Positions 15,676 to 24,804 of a stretch of DNA of 64,000 nt are shown here, one piece after another. The notes under the pieces are model-generated. The model saw nothing but the letters and a program-made list of their open reading frames with translations, did no database searches and was not told where the DNA came from. Position numbers and translations under genes: made by a program. The stretch is taken from assembly GCA_018828125.1 (NCBI GenBank), contig JAHJWB010000006.1, forward strand, positions 124,001 to 188,000. The letters are read 5' to 3'. Origin of the DNA: Gammaproteobacteria bacterium. Lineage in GTDB: Bacteria > Pseudomonadota > Gammaproteobacteria > Burkholderiales > Burkholderiaceae_C. The number at the start of each line of letters is the position of its first letter. Position 1 is the first letter of the stretch.

Positions 15676-16350
15676 ATGCCCCTGAGTCCCCCCGCCCCCC
15701 GCACCCTGAAGCATGTCCGCCGGGTGAACTACCAGGGCTTTGAACGCGACGATGGCCTGTGGGACATCGAAGGCGAGCTGCACGACAGCAAGGCCTACGA
15801 CGCCACCTCGTTCCGCGACGCCAACAAACAGCGACTGGCGGGCGAAGCCATCCACCACATGTGGCTGCGGGTCACGGTCAACCGCCAGCTGGTGGTGCAG
15901 GCCATTGATGTAGCCATGGACTCCCACCCCCTCAAGGGCTGCACCGAGGCCCAAGCCGCGCTGCAGCAGATGGTGGGCTGCAGCATGGCGCGCGGCTGGC
16001 GCCAGGCCATTCAGAAACACCTGGGCGGCGTGGCCAGTTGCACGCATCTGCGCGAGTTGCTGTTCAACCTGGCTACGGCCGCGTTTCAGTCGGTGCCCGC
16101 CGTTTTTTCGTCCAGCAATCCCGAAGAGCCGCCGCGCCATTTGGGCCAGTGCACGGGGTGGGACTTCAATGGCAACGGCGTAAAGGAATACTTTCCGCAG
16201 TTCTATGGCCGGGTGCCCCATGTGCCCACGTCTGCCCCTGCCCCTGCCCCTGCCCCTGCCCTTGCCCTTGCCCTTGCGACCGTTGCATCAGGCGCATCTT
16301 CACAGCTACCCAACCCAGAAATATCAGTCAAACAGGCCTCTAGCGCTTGA
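15676..16350 (+). CDS. DUF2889 family protein ending in a repeat-derived tail
   Basis: Protein of 224 residues matching DUF2889 in its first 180 residues (RTLKHVRRVNYQGFERDDG, WDIEGELHDSKAYD, HHMWLRVTVN). The function is unknown; family members are often found beside dehydrogenases acting on aromatic or short-chain compounds. After FPQFYGRVPHVP the sequence becomes an Ala-Pro/Ala-Leu repeat encoded by a CCTGCC-type hexamer, then runs into an interspersed repeat element whose core supplies the TGA stop (codons GCT TGA at 16345-16350). The natural C-terminus was therefore probably near residue 185, and the present tail is added sequence. Confidence 0.82.
   Translation: MPLSPPAPRTLKHVRRVNYQGFERDDGLWDIEGELHDSKAYDATSFRDANKQRLAGEAIHHMWLRVTVNRQLVVQAIDVAMDSHPLKGCTEAQAALQQMVGCSMARGWRQAIQKHLGGVASCTHLRELLFNLATAAFQSVPAVFSSSNPEEPPRHLGQCTGWDFNGNGVKEYFPQFYGRVPHVPTSAPAPAPAPALALALATVASGASSQLPNPEISVKQASSA
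16232..16277 (+). repeat. CCTGCC/CTTGCC hexanucleotide tandem repeat
   Basis: About seven hexamer units inside the DUF2889 reading frame, drifting from CCTGCC to CTTGCC, encoding Ala-Pro then Ala-Leu. Confidence 0.85.
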
Positions 16351-16382
16351 TACATAAGCGCTACCAGCTATCAAATTTGATT
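16329..16382 (+). repeat. Interspersed palindromic repeat, copy C
   Basis: GGCCTCTAGCGCTTGATAC-ATAAGCGCTACCAGCTATCAAA, in the same orientation as copies D and E. Its core carries the stop codon of the DUF2889 gene, and it ends 26 bases before the SDR start codon. Confidence 0.88.
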
Positions 16383-16408
16383 TCCCCAATACATCCATCG
16401 GAGACCCC

Positions 16409-17170
16409 ATGCGCGCACAGAACAAATCCATCATCGTCACCGGCGCCGGCAACGGCATTGGCGAAGGCATTGCCAAGCGCCTGGCGGCCGAAGGCGGCAA
16501 GGTCCTCGTCAATGACATCAACGAGGTGGGCGGACAGCGCGTGGTGGCCGAGATCACGGCCGCCGGCGGCACAGCCGCCTTCTTCAAGGCCGACGTGACG
16601 AAGTCCGCCGAGGTCAAGGCCATGGTGGACGAGGCCGTGCGCCTGTATGGCCAGCTCGACGTGGTGGTGAACAACGCAGGCTGGACACACCGCAACCGCC
16701 CCATGCTCGAAGTGAGCGAGGACGAGTTCGACAAGGTCTATGCCATCAACATGAAGAGCATCTACCTGTCAGCCATCCACGCCGTGCCCGCACTGCGCAA
16801 GGCCGGTGGCGGCAGCATCATCAACATCGCCTCTACCGCCGGGCTGCGTCCGCGCCCAGGCCTCACCTGGTACAACGGCTCCAAGGGCGCGGTCATCATC
16901 ACCAGCAAGTCGATGGCGGCCGAACTGGGCCCCGACAACATCCGCGTGAACTGCATCAACCCCGTGTTTAACCCCGACACCGGCCTGGCGGCCGAGTTTG
17001 CGGGCGGCCCGGTGGACGAGGCGCGCCGCGCCAAGTTTCTGGCCACCATCCCGCTGGGCCGCTTTTCTACCGCGCTGGATGTGGCCAACGCGGCTCTGTA
17101 CCTGGCGAGCGACGAGGCATCCTTCATCAGCGGCGTGTGCATCGAGGTGGACGGCGGGCGCTGCGTTTGA
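16409..17170 (+). CDS. SDR family oxidoreductase
   Basis: Classical short-chain dehydrogenase/reductase of 253 residues using NAD(P). The nucleotide-binding loop is TGAGNGIGEG (11-20); NNAG is near 88; the catalytic Ser lies in IASTAGLRPRPG and the Tyr-x3-Lys pair in TWYNGSKGA (about 153-157); the C-terminus ends SGVCIEVDGGRCV. The Asp at the end of the second strand (VNDIN) favours NAD over NADP. The substrate is unknown. A GGAGA site precedes the ATG, and it is the last gene of the aldehyde dehydrogenase/DUF2889/SDR run. Confidence 0.92.
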   Translation: MRAQNKSIIVTGAGNGIGEGIAKRLAAEGGKVLVNDINEVGGQRVVAEITAAGGTAAFFKADVTKSAEVKAMVDEAVRLYGQLDVVVNNAGWTHRNRPMLEVSEDEFDKVYAINMKSIYLSAIHAVPALRKAGGGSIINIASTAGLRPRPGLTWYNGSKGAVIITSKSMAAELGPDNIRVNCINPVFNPDTGLAAEFAGGPVDEARRAKFLATIPLGRFSTALDVANAALYLASDEASFISGVCIEVDGGRCV

Positions 17171-17263
17171 CGCCCTGCAGTAAGCCCCAAAACTTGACCG
17201 CAATCAACTTCCTAGGAAGGGCCATGCTCCATCGCTGAGTCCCATGCGGCAAAATCGCCCCTT

Positions 17264-18403
17264 ATGGCCGAACGTGTGATTCCTCTGGTGGACCAACGCA
17301 TCGCCGCTCTGGCGGCGCGGGTGCCCACACACCCCGTGGCCCCCACCGGCCTGCTCACCGACACCCGCGGCCGCCCGCTGCGCGACCTGCGCATCAGCGT
17401 GACCGACCGCTGCAACTTCCGCTGCAACTACTGCATGCCCAAGGAAGTGTTCGACAAGGACTACCCCTATCTGCCCCACAGCGCGCTGCTCAGTTTTGAA
17501 GAGGTCACGCGGCTGGCGCGGCTGTTTTTGGCACACGGCGTGCGCAAGATCCGCCTGACGGGCGGCGAGCCCCTGCTGCGCAAGAACCTGGAAGAACTGG
17601 TGGGCCAGCTGGCGCAGCTGCGCACGGTGGATGGCGTGCCGCCCGACCTCACGCTGACCACCAACGGATCGCTGCTCGCGCGCAAGGCCCGGGCGCTGAA
17701 GGACGCAGGTCTGAACCGCGTCACCGTGAGCCTGGACGGGCTGGACGACGCGATCTTTCGGCGCATGAACGATGTGGACTTTCCGGTAGCCGACGTGCTG
17801 GAGGGCATCGAGGCGGCGCATGCGGCAGGGCTGTCGCACATCAAGGTCAACATGGTGGTCAAACGCGGCACCAACGACCACGAGATCTTGCCCATGGCGC
17901 GCCACTTTCGCGGCACGGGCACTACGCTGCGGTTCATCGAATACATGGATGTGGGCGCCACCAACGGCTGGCGCATGGACGAAGTGCTGCCCTCGGCCGA
18001 ATTGATCGCACGCCTGCGCGCCGACCTGCCCCTGGTGCAGCTCGACCCGAGCAGCCCCGGCGAAACCGCCGAGCGCTGGGGTTATGCCAACGCTGCGGGC
18101 CAATACGACCCGGCGCTGGGCGAAGTGGGCGTGATCAGCAGCGTGACCCGGGCTTTCTGCCACGACTGCAACCGCGCGCGGCTGTCCACCGAAGGCAAGC
18201 TTTACCTGTGCCTTTTTGCATCGCAAGGCTACGACCTGCGCACCCTGCTGCGCGGCGGCGCCAGCGACGAAGCCATTGCCTCGGCCATCGCCCCCATCTG
18301 GCAGCAGCGCACGGACCGCTATTCGGAGCTGCGCAGCAGCCTGCCTGCAGACAACTCGGCCCCGGGAGCACGGCGGGTGGAGATGAGTTACATAGGAGGG
18401 TAG
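17264..18403 (+). CDS. moaA: GTP 3',8-cyclase MoaA
   Basis: Radical-SAM enzyme of 379 residues that carries out the first step of molybdenum cofactor synthesis, converting GTP to the 3',8-cyclo intermediate. The N-terminal [4Fe-4S] cluster motif is [14 protein letters not shown] (CxxxCxxC), followed by [10 protein letters not shown] for SAM binding. The C-terminal cluster cysteines are in [10 protein letters not shown] and the following LYLCLF, and the short C-terminal tail lies beyond them. Length is slightly above the usual 330-360 because of an N-terminal extension. It heads a run of Moco genes (mobA, GNAT, moeA). An upstream TTGACC (17194-17199) and palindrome CTTCCTAGGAAG (17208-17219) may be regulatory. 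Confidence 0.96.
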   Translation: MAERVIPLVDQRIAALAARVPTHPVAPTGLLTDTRGRPLRDLRISVTDRCNFRCNYCMPKEVFDKDYPYLPHSALLSFEEVTRLARLFLAHGVRKIRLTGGEPLLRKNLEELVGQLAQLRTVDGVPPDLTLTTNGSLLARKARALKDAGLNRVTVSLDGLDDAIFRRMNDVDFPVADVLEGIEAAHAAGLSHIKVNMVVKRGTNDHEILPMARHFRGTGTTLRFIEYMDVGATNGWRMDEVLPSAELIARLRADLPLVQLDPSSPGETAERWGYANAAGQYDPALGEVGVISSVTRAFCHDCNRARLSTEGKLYLCLFASQGYDLRTLLRGGASDEAIASAIAPIWQQRTDRYSELRSSLPADNSAPGARRVEMSYIGG

Positions 18404-18493
18404 CCGACGCGCCTTGTCCCAGCCCTTGTGGCGGTGGAAAGCTGTACGCGCCTTCTTCGGCAATGCTGCCCAGAACATCTAAGAACAATTTCC

Positions 18494-19132
18494 ATGACCC
18501 AAACCCAAGACATCACCGGCCTCGTGCTCGCAGGCGGACGCGGCTCCCGCATGGGCGGCGTGGACAAAGGCCTGCAGAATTTTCGCGGCCTGCCGCTGGC
18601 GCTGCACACGCTGATGCGGCTGCAGATGCAGACCGGCGCCAGCATGGTCAACGCCAATCGCAACCTGGCCGCATACGAAGCCTTTGGCGCGCCAGTGTGG
18701 CCCGACGTGCTGAGCGACTATGCGGGGCCCCTTGCGGGCTTCCTCACCGGGCTGGAGCGCTGCGAAACCCCCTGGCTGCTGACAGTGCCTTGCGACACGC
18801 CCCTGTTCCCGCTGGACCTGGCCGAGCGGCTGATGGCCGCGGCCGAGCAGAACAACGCCGACATGGCCATGGCCGCCGCGCCCGAGGACGATGGCGCCGG
18901 CCACATCACCGTGCGACCCCAACCTGTGTTCTGCCTGTTGCGTGTGGACCTGCTTGAAAGCCTGGTCGCGTTCACCCAGGCTGGTGGCCGCAAGATCGAT
19001 GCGTGGACCGGCCAGCACCACTGCGCCATCGTCCCGTTCGATGCGCCGGGTGACGACCCCAAGGCATTTTTCAACGCCAACACCTTGGCCGAGCTGCATG
19101 CGCTGGAGAGCGCGAGCACGCCGCAGGCCTGA
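18494..19132 (+). CDS. mobA: Molybdenum cofactor guanylyltransferase MobA
   Basis: Nucleotidyltransferase of 212 residues that attaches GMP to molybdopterin to form the guanine dinucleotide cofactor. The GTP-binding signature [20 protein letters not shown] is at residues 8-27, and [13 protein letters not shown] carries the metal-binding Asp. The frame is open upstream, but ATG 18494 places the signature at the usual distance from the start. It lies between moaA and a small GNAT gene (13 bases downstream), consistent with a Moco operon. Confidence 0.95.
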   Translation: MTQTQDITGLVLAGGRGSRMGGVDKGLQNFRGLPLALHTLMRLQMQTGASMVNANRNLAAYEAFGAPVWPDVLSDYAGPLAGFLTGLERCETPWLLTVPCDTPLFPLDLAERLMAAAEQNNADMAMAAAPEDDGAGHITVRPQPVFCLLRVDLLESLVAFTQAGGRKIDAWTGQHHCAIVPFDAPGDDPKAFFNANTLAELHALESASTPQA

Positions 19133-19145
19133 CCGCGTCACCGCG

Positions 19146-19691
19146 ATGAAGGGGCGCACGCCAGTGGTCACCGGTGCAGTGTCGATCCGCCCATTGGCAG
19201 CCGCCGACGCCGTGGCCTACAAAGCCTTGCGCGACGAAGCGCTGCGCACCGCGCCCGATGCCTTCACGTCCGACTACGAATCCTCGGTGGGCCGCGATGC
19301 CAGCGAGTACGTGGCACGCTTTGGCGCCTTGGAATCGGGTCAGTTTTTTCTGGGTGCTTTCGACGCCACCGGCCAGTTGATCGGCTGCCTGGGGTGCGAG
19401 CGCGAACAGCGCACCAAACAACGCCACTGCGCCGTGGTGGTGGGCATGATGGTGGCGCCCCGTGCGCAGCGCCAGGGCATCGGCCAGCAACTGATCGCCG
19501 ACTGCGTAGAAGCCGCCCGCCGCGTGCCTGGCCTGACCCAGCTGGTGCTGACGGTGACGGCATCCAACACCCACGTCGTACAGCTGTATGAGCGGGCCGG
19601 TTTCCGCGCCTGGGGGCTGCTGCCCAACGCCATCGTGGTGGACGGCGTGGGCTTTGACAAACTGCACATGGTGCGCGTACTGCACCACTGA
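19146..19691 (+). CDS. GNAT family N-acetyltransferase
   Basis: Acetyl-CoA-dependent acyltransferase of 181 residues. It begins with the usual GNAT opening strand (VSIRPLAAADAVAYKALRDEALR) and carries the pyrophosphate-binding loop APRAQRQGIGQQLIADC followed by LTVTASNTHVVQLYERAGFRAWG, the standard C-terminal half. The acceptor is unknown. The start at ATG 19146 lies 13 bases after mobA, and the stop is 19 bases before moeA, so it is cotranscribed with Moco genes. Nothing in the sequence ties it chemically to that pathway. Confidence 0.88.
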   Translation: MKGRTPVVTGAVSIRPLAAADAVAYKALRDEALRTAPDAFTSDYESSVGRDASEYVARFGALESGQFFLGAFDATGQLIGCLGCEREQRTKQRHCAVVVGMMVAPRAQRQGIGQQLIADCVEAARRVPGLTQLVLTVTASNTHVVQLYERAGFRAWGLLPNAIVVDGVGFDKLHMVRVLHH

Positions 19692-19710
19692 TGGAAAGCC
19701 ACTGAAACCC

Positions 19711-21069
19711 ATGAAAACCATTGCCCAGATTGCCGCCGAGTTGCAAGGCTATGACCCGCAGGCCCTGAGCGCCACCGACGTCAACGTGTTTCTCGAACGC
19801 CTGGTCGAGCCCGTCACCGAAACCGAAACGCTGGGCATTTTCGAGGCCTTGGGCCGTGTGCTGGCGAGCGACGTGATCTCCCCCGTCAGCGTGCCGCCGC
19901 ACGACAACTCGGCCATGGATGGCTACGCCTTTGCGGGCGCACAGCTGGTAGCGGGCCAGCCCCTGATGCTGCGCGTAGTGGGCACCGCGCTGGCCGGCAA
20001 GGCCTGGACGGGCACAGTAGCGGCGGGCGAGTGCGTGAAGATCATGACCGGCGCCATCATGCCCACGGGCCTGGACACCGTGGTGCCGCAAGAGTTCACC
20101 ACCACGGTAGGCGGCGGCCAGCACATCACCATCGCTGCCGATGTGCTCAAAACCGGTGACAACCGCCGCTTCAAGGGCGAGGACATCATGGAAGGCCAGG
20201 TAGCCCTGGCCCGTGGTGCGCTGCTGACACCCGCCGCGCTGGGCCTGGTTGCCAGCCTGGGGTTGCCCACCGTGACGGTGTTCCGCCGCCTGCGCGTGGC
20301 GTATTTTTCGACCGGCGACGAAATCCTGAGCCTGGGAGAGCCCCCGCGCGAAGGCGCCGTGTACGACAGCAACCGTTACACCGTGTTCGGCCTGCTCACC
20401 CGCTTGGGTGTGCAGGTGATCGACATGGGTGTGGTGCGTGATGAACCCGCATTGCTGGAGGCGGCTTTTCGCGACGCCGCAGAGCAGGCAGACGCCATCA
20501 TCACCAGCGGCGGCGTGAGCGTGGGTGAGGCCGACCATACCCGCACCATGATGAAGAAACTGGGTGACGTGGCCTTCTGGCGCATCGCGATGCGACCCGG
20601 TCGCCCCATGGCGGTCGGAAGCATCTCGGCGTCTAAATTTCAAGCCAAAATGGCCTCTAACGCTTATCTATCAAGCGCTAACAGCTATCAAAATGATACC
20701 AATAAGCCCAAAGAAGGTGCCGTGCTATTTGGGCTGCCCGGCAACCCTGTGGCGGTGATGGTGACGTTTCTGGCCTTTGTGCGCCCCGCCCTGCTGCGCA
20801 TGATGGGCAGCACCCACACCGCGCCCCCGCTGCTGCGAGCCACCAGCACCGAAGCCATGCGCAAAAAGCCCGGCCGCACGGAGTACCAACGCGGCACCGT
20901 CACCACCGCTGCCGACGGCACGCTGCAGGTGTGCACCACCGGCAACCAGGGTTCGGGCGTGCTCAGCTCCATGGTGCAGGCCAACGGGCTCATCGTGCTG
21001 CACCACGGGCAAGGCAATGTGGCGGTGGGCGATGCGGTGGATGTGATGGTGTTTGACGGCGTGATCTGA
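19711..21069 (+). CDS. moeA: Molybdopterin molybdenumtransferase MoeA with an in-frame repeat insertion
   Basis: Enzyme of 452 residues that inserts molybdate into adenylylated molybdopterin. MoeA features are present: VPPHDNSAMDGYAF, the GIIMPxG-type loop MTGAIMPTGLDTVVPQE, the MoCF-binding region FSTGDEI and TSGGVSVGEADHTR, then LFGLPGNPVAVMVTF and a C-terminal barrel. Between RPGRPMAVG and VLFGLPGNP, where homologues have only a few residues, lie about 30 extra residues (SASKFQAKMASNAYLSSANS and onward) translated from interspersed repeat copy D. The insertion keeps the frame and adds a polar loop beside the active-site domain. Function is probably retained. It is the last Moco gene of the run. 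Confidence 0.95.
   Translation: MKTIAQIAAELQGYDPQALSATDVNVFLERLVEPVTETETLGIFEALGRVLASDVISPVSVPPHDNSAMDGYAFAGAQLVAGQPLMLRVVGTALAGKAWTGTVAAGECVKIMTGAIMPTGLDTVVPQEFTTTVGGGQHITIAADVLKTGDNRRFKGEDIMEGQVALARGALLTPAALGLVASLGLPTVTVFRRLRVAYFSTGDEILSLGEPPREGAVYDSNRYTVFGLLTRLGVQVIDMGVVRDEPALLEAAFRDAAEQADAIITSGGVSVGEADHTRTMMKKLGDVAFWRIAMRPGRPMAVGSISASKFQAKMASNAYLSSANSYQNDTNKPKEGAVLFGLPGNPVAVMVTFLAFVRPALLRMMGSTHTAPPLLRATSTEAMRKKPGRTEYQRGTVTTAADGTLQVCTTGNQGSGVLSSMVQANGLIVLHHGQGNVAVGDAVDVMVFDGVI
20636..20698 (+). repeat. Interspersed palindromic repeat, copy D, inside moeA
   Basis: The best-preserved full copy: AATTTCAAGCC-AAAATGGCC-TCTAACGCTTATCT-ATCAAGCGCTAAC-AGCTATCAAAATGAT. It lies wholly inside the moeA reading frame without a stop codon. 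Confidence 0.92.
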
Positions 21070-21169
21070 CACCGCAACGCGCAGCAGGCCGGTGCCGGTC
21101 GCCGACCCTGCCGATAGGCTGAAACCACGGAGCCCTACTTCACGTATTTTTATCTCATTGCACACCACC

Positions 21170-21502
21170 ATGCCCTACGCAGCCCATCACCTTGCCCAAC
21201 CCCCATCGCGCGACGAGGTGGACCGCCTCGCGGGCGCCACTGTTGTCGAATTCGGCACCCCGTGGTGCGGCCATTGCCTGCGGGCGCAGCCCTTGATCGA
21301 AGGCGCACTCAAAGAGCGCCCAGACATCGCCCACATCAAAGTGGAAGACGGCCCCGGTCAACGCCTGGGGCGCACGTTTGGCGTCAAGCTCTGGCCCACG
21401 CTGGTGTTTTTGAAGGGTGGCCAAGAGGTGGCGCGGTTGGTGAGGCCGCAGGCGCAGCAGGAAGTGCTTGATGCCGTCCAGGCAACCATGGCACCGGTGT
21501 GA
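21170..21502 (+). CDS. Thioredoxin family protein
   Basis: Small cytoplasmic thioredoxin-fold protein of 110 residues. The redox motif is FGTPWCGHCLRAQPL (CGHC rather than the CGPC of thioredoxin 1), followed by IAHIKVEDGPGQRLGRTFGV and the cis-proline loop KLWPTLVFLKGGQEV. The CGHC motif and the TPW opening suggest a thioredoxin-like reductase of less general use. ATG 21170 is chosen since upstream residues do not fit the fold. It stands 100 bases after moeA and is closed by a strong terminator. Confidence 0.88.
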   Translation: MPYAAHHLAQPPSRDEVDRLAGATVVEFGTPWCGHCLRAQPLIEGALKERPDIAHIKVEDGPGQRLGRTFGVKLWPTLVFLKGGQEVARLVRPQAQQEVLDAVQATMAPV

Positions 21503-21531
21503 TCGACAACCCCTCCTCCGTCCACTGAATC

Positions 21532-21560
21532 AAAAGAAGCCCGCAGGGCTTCTTTTTTTA
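21532..21560. terminator. Bidirectional rho-independent terminator
   Basis: Stem AGAAGCCC / GGGCTTCT with loop GCA, A-rich on the left and seven Ts on the right. It serves the thioredoxin gene from the left and the RND pump gene from the right. Confidence 0.9.
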
Positions 21561-21592
21561 ACGCCCCCTCACGGGTCTCACGCTGGAGGCGG

Positions 21593-24500
21593 CTACTTCG
21601 CCACGTAATCGTGCCCCCGTGGCGGTAAGGGGTGCGCAGGCTCTTCCACAGCTACCGCCGTATTCGCGCCCGGCACCACCTTGCGCGCAAACAACGTGTA
21701 CATGGTGGGCACCACAAAAATCGTGAGCAGCGTGCCCAGCGACATGCCACCCACAATCACCCAGCCAATCTGCATGCGGGTTTCAGCCCCGGCGCCGGAC
21801 GCCAATGCAAGGGGAATCGCACCCAGCACCATGGCGCCGGTGGTCATCAGAATGGGGCGCAGGCGCTGGGCAGAGGCCTTTACGAGTGCGTCGACCATTT
21901 CCATGCCCTGCTCACGCAGTTGATTGGTGAATTCGACAATCAAAATGCCGTGTTTGGTGATCAGCCCGACCAGCGTGATGAGCCCGATCTGTGAATACAC
22001 GTTGATCGACCCACCGCTCCATTTCAGCGCCAGCAATGCACCGATCATCGACAGCGGCACGGACACCATGATCACCAGCGGGTCAATGAAGCTCTCGAAC
22101 TGCGCAGCCAGCACGAGAAAGATGAACACCAGTGCGAGCACAAACACAATGCCCAAAGCGCCTTGCGAACTCTTGAACTCGCGCGAGATTCCGTTCAGGT
22201 CGGTGGTGTAGCCGGGCCTGAGCACCTTGGCGGCTGTGGTGTCCATGAAGGTGAGTGCCTCGCCCAGCGAGTAGTCGGCGGACAGATTGGCCGTGATGGT
22301 GGCTGAGCGCCGCTGGCCAAAGTGGTTCAGCTCGCGGGGGCTGACGCTTTCGCGCACATTGACCAGGCTGGACAGCGGGATCATGGCGTCGTTGCGGCCC
22401 CGCACATAAATGGTGTCGATGTTCTCGGGCGTGGTGCGCCCGCGCGCTGCGGTCTGCACGATCACGTCGTACTGTTCGGCATCACGCTTGTAGCGTGTCA
22501 CCGTGCGGCCCCCCAGCATGGTTTCAATGGCCTTGGCGACCACATCCACGCCCACGCCCAAGTCGGCAGCGCGTTCACGGTTGACCTCGATGCGCAATTC
22601 GGGCTTGTTCAGCCGCAGGTCCACGTCAGGGCCCACGATGCCCGGGTTCTTGGCGATTTCTGCCATGAATGCGGTGGCGACCTGGTTGAGGTTTTCGTAG
22701 CTGTCCGAGGTCTGGATCACGTAGGTCAGCGGACGTGAGCGAAAACCCTGCCCCAGCGAAGGCGGCGTGATGAGAAACGCGTTGACGCCTGGCAGGCCAG
22801 AGACCTTGGGTTGCAGCTGCCGCGCCAGATCCAGCGTGGTCCGGTCGCGTTTTTCCCAGTCCACCGTGCGGTAAATCACACTGCCCTGGGCCACCGTGGG
22901 GTTGCCGATGTTGGCAAACACGCGGTCGAACTCAGGGTAGTCGCGGCCGATTTTTTCCAGCTCCAGGGCGTAGCGGTTGGTGTAGTCCAGCGTGGCACCA
23001 TCCGGCGCGGTGACGCTGGCCAAAATTGTGCCCCGGTCTTCCAGCGGCGACAGCTCTTGCCGCATGCTGGGGTAGACAAATACCAGCGCCGCGCCGCTGA
23101 TGGCCATCACGGCCACCACGATCCAGCGGGCCTGAAACACCGTACCGCGCACACCACCCCGATCGTTGCCTTTGCTGCGCCAGCGCGCCGTCACCAGCCA
23201 GCGCAGCAGGCGGCCGTAGGCATCCGACAGAGCGGTCAGCCAGCGCTCCATGGAGCGGTCAAACCAGTTGGGTTTGGGGTTGTGCTTGAGCAGCAGCGAA
23301 CACATCATGGGCGACAGCGTCAGCGCCACAAAGCCCGACACCACCACGGCCCCTGCGAGGGCCAGCGCAAACTCCATGAACAAGCGGCCGGTGCGGCCCG
23401 GGGTAAAGGCCAGCGGCGCATACACCGCCACCAGGGTCAGCGTCATGGCCACGATGGCAAAGCCGATTTCACGCGCGCCCTTGATGGCGGCAGAGAACGG
23501 GTCCAGCCCTTCTTCGATGTGGCGATAGATGTTCTCCAGCATCACGATGGCATCGTCCACCACCAGACCGATGGCCAGCACCAGCGCCAGCAACGTGAGG
23601 GTGTTGATCGAAAAACCCGCCAGCGACATCAGCGCAAAACTGCCCACCAGGCTGACCGGGATGGTGATGATGGGAATGATGGACGCACGGAAGGTGCGCA
23701 GGAAGACGAAGATGACCAGGGCCACCAGCACCACGGCCTCAGCGATGGTGGTGTAGACGCTCTTGATGGAGCGGTCGATGAACAGCGAGTTGTCGTTGGC
23801 AATGTCGATGCCGATGTCGGGCGGCAAGTCGGCCTGCAATGTCGGCAGCATGGCGCGCACGCCTTGCGACAGCTCCAGCGGGTTGGCGGTGGCCTGGCGG
23901 ATCACCCCGACCGAGATGGCATCGCGGCCGTTAAGCCGCACGCGGCTGCGGTCACTGGCGGGGCCCTCTTCCACCCGCGCCACATCCTGGATGCGCACGG
24001 GGAAGCCGTTGACAGTGCGGATCACCACGTTGGAAAACTGCGCCGCAGTTGTCAAATCGGTCTGCGCCGTCACGCTGAACTCGCGCTGCTGCGACTCGAT
24101 GCGCCCGGCGGGCAGCTCCAGATTGTTGCGGCGGATGGCGTCTTCCACGTCTTGTGTGGTCAGGCGGTAACCCGCCATGCGCTCGGGGTCGAGCCAGACA
24201 CGCATGGCGTATTTGCGCTCGCCATAGATGGGCACGTCGGCCACACCGGTCACAGTCTGCAGGCGTGGTTTGACGATGCGGTTGACCAGGTCGTTGATCT
24301 CCAGCGGGCTGCGGGTTTCGCTGCTGAAGGCGAGCCACATCACGGGAGATGCATCGGCCTCGACCTTTGCAATGACGGGTTCATCGACCGCGTCCGGCAG
24401 GCGGTTGCGCACACGGGCGGTTCGGTCACGCACCTCGGCGGCGGCGTTGTCGGCGTCTTTCTCCAGGCGAAAGCGCACGCTGATCTGGCTTTGTTCGGCG

Positions 24501-24754
24501 CGGCTGATGGAGGTGATCACGTCCACCGCGTCAATGCCGGCAATCGAATCTTCGAGCGGCTTGGTGACCTGCGACTCGATCACCTCGGCCGATGCACCTG
24601 CGTACCGCACGCTCACGGTGACCACCGGCTCGTCGATCTTGGGATATTCGCGCACCGACAGGCGCGTAAAGCTGACCGCGCCGATCAGCAGCACCAGCAG
24701 CGACAACACGGTGGCAAAGACCGGCCGCCGTATGGAGATTTCAGCGAGTTGCAT
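21593..24754 (-). CDS. RND-family multidrug efflux permease (HAE1 type)
   Basis: Inner-membrane proton-driven efflux pump of 1053 residues. It starts with the usual ISIRRPVFATVLSLLVLLIG helix, has two large periplasmic loops (about 40-330 and 560-850), and 12 predicted helices. The proton-relay aspartates are in GLVVDDAIVMLENIYRHIEE of helix 4. GTLLTIFVVPTMYTLFAR closes the last helix. Length and the GARxIGFA segment match the AcrB/MexB-like HAE1 group, closer in style to MdtB/MexI-like proteins than to heavy-metal pumps. It lies downstream of the adaptor gene (50-base gap). No outer-membrane channel gene is nearby, so it probably uses one encoded elsewhere. Confidence 0.95.
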   Translation of the reverse strand: MQLAEISIRRPVFATVLSLLVLLIGAVSFTRLSVREYPKIDEPVVTVSVRYAGASAEVIESQVTKPLEDSIAGIDAVDVITSISRAEQSQISVRFRLEKDADNAAAEVRDRTARVRNRLPDAVDEPVIAKVEADASPVMWLAFSSETRSPLEINDLVNRIVKPRLQTVTGVADVPIYGERKYAMRVWLDPERMAGYRLTTQDVEDAIRRNNLELPAGRIESQQREFSVTAQTDLTTAAQFSNVVIRTVNGFPVRIQDVARVEEGPASDRSRVRLNGRDAISVGVIRQATANPLELSQGVRAMLPTLQADLPPDIGIDIANDNSLFIDRSIKSVYTTIAEAVVLVALVIFVFLRTFRASIIPIITIPVSLVGSFALMSLAGFSINTLTLLALVLAIGLVVDDAIVMLENIYRHIEEGLDPFSAAIKGAREIGFAIVAMTLTLVAVYAPLAFTPGRTGRLFMEFALALAGAVVVSGFVALTLSPMMCSLLLKHNPKPNWFDRSMERWLTALSDAYGRLLRWLVTARWRSKGNDRGGVRGTVFQARWIVVAVMAISGAALVFVYPSMRQELSPLEDRGTILASVTAPDGATLDYTNRYALELEKIGRDYPEFDRVFANIGNPTVAQGSVIYRTVDWEKRDRTTLDLARQLQPKVSGLPGVNAFLITPPSLGQGFRSRPLTYVIQTSDSYENLNQVATAFMAEIAKNPGIVGPDVDLRLNKPELRIEVNRERAADLGVGVDVVAKAIETMLGGRTVTRYKRDAEQYDVIVQTAARGRTTPENIDTIYVRGRNDAMIPLSSLVNVRESVSPRELNHFGQRRSATITANLSADYSLGEALTFMDTTAAKVLRPGYTTDLNGISREFKSSQGALGIVFVLALVFIFLVLAAQFESFIDPLVIMVSVPLSMIGALLALKWSGGSINVYSQIGLITLVGLITKHGILIVEFTNQLREQGMEMVDALVKASAQRLRPILMTTGAMVLGAIPLALASGAGAETRMQIGWVIVGGMSLGTLLTIFVVPTMYTLFARKVVPGANTAVAVEEPAHPLPPRGHDYVAK

Positions 24755-24804
24755 GGCAGTGCGGATACTTTAGAAGTGACGACCGAGCGCCGTGATGAAC
24801 AGCA

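Noticed and set aside
17200-17263. A molybdenum-cofactor riboswitch before moaA
   Set aside because: The leader is too short (under 100 bases) and no Moco-type helices could be drawn; only a 12-base palindrome is present.
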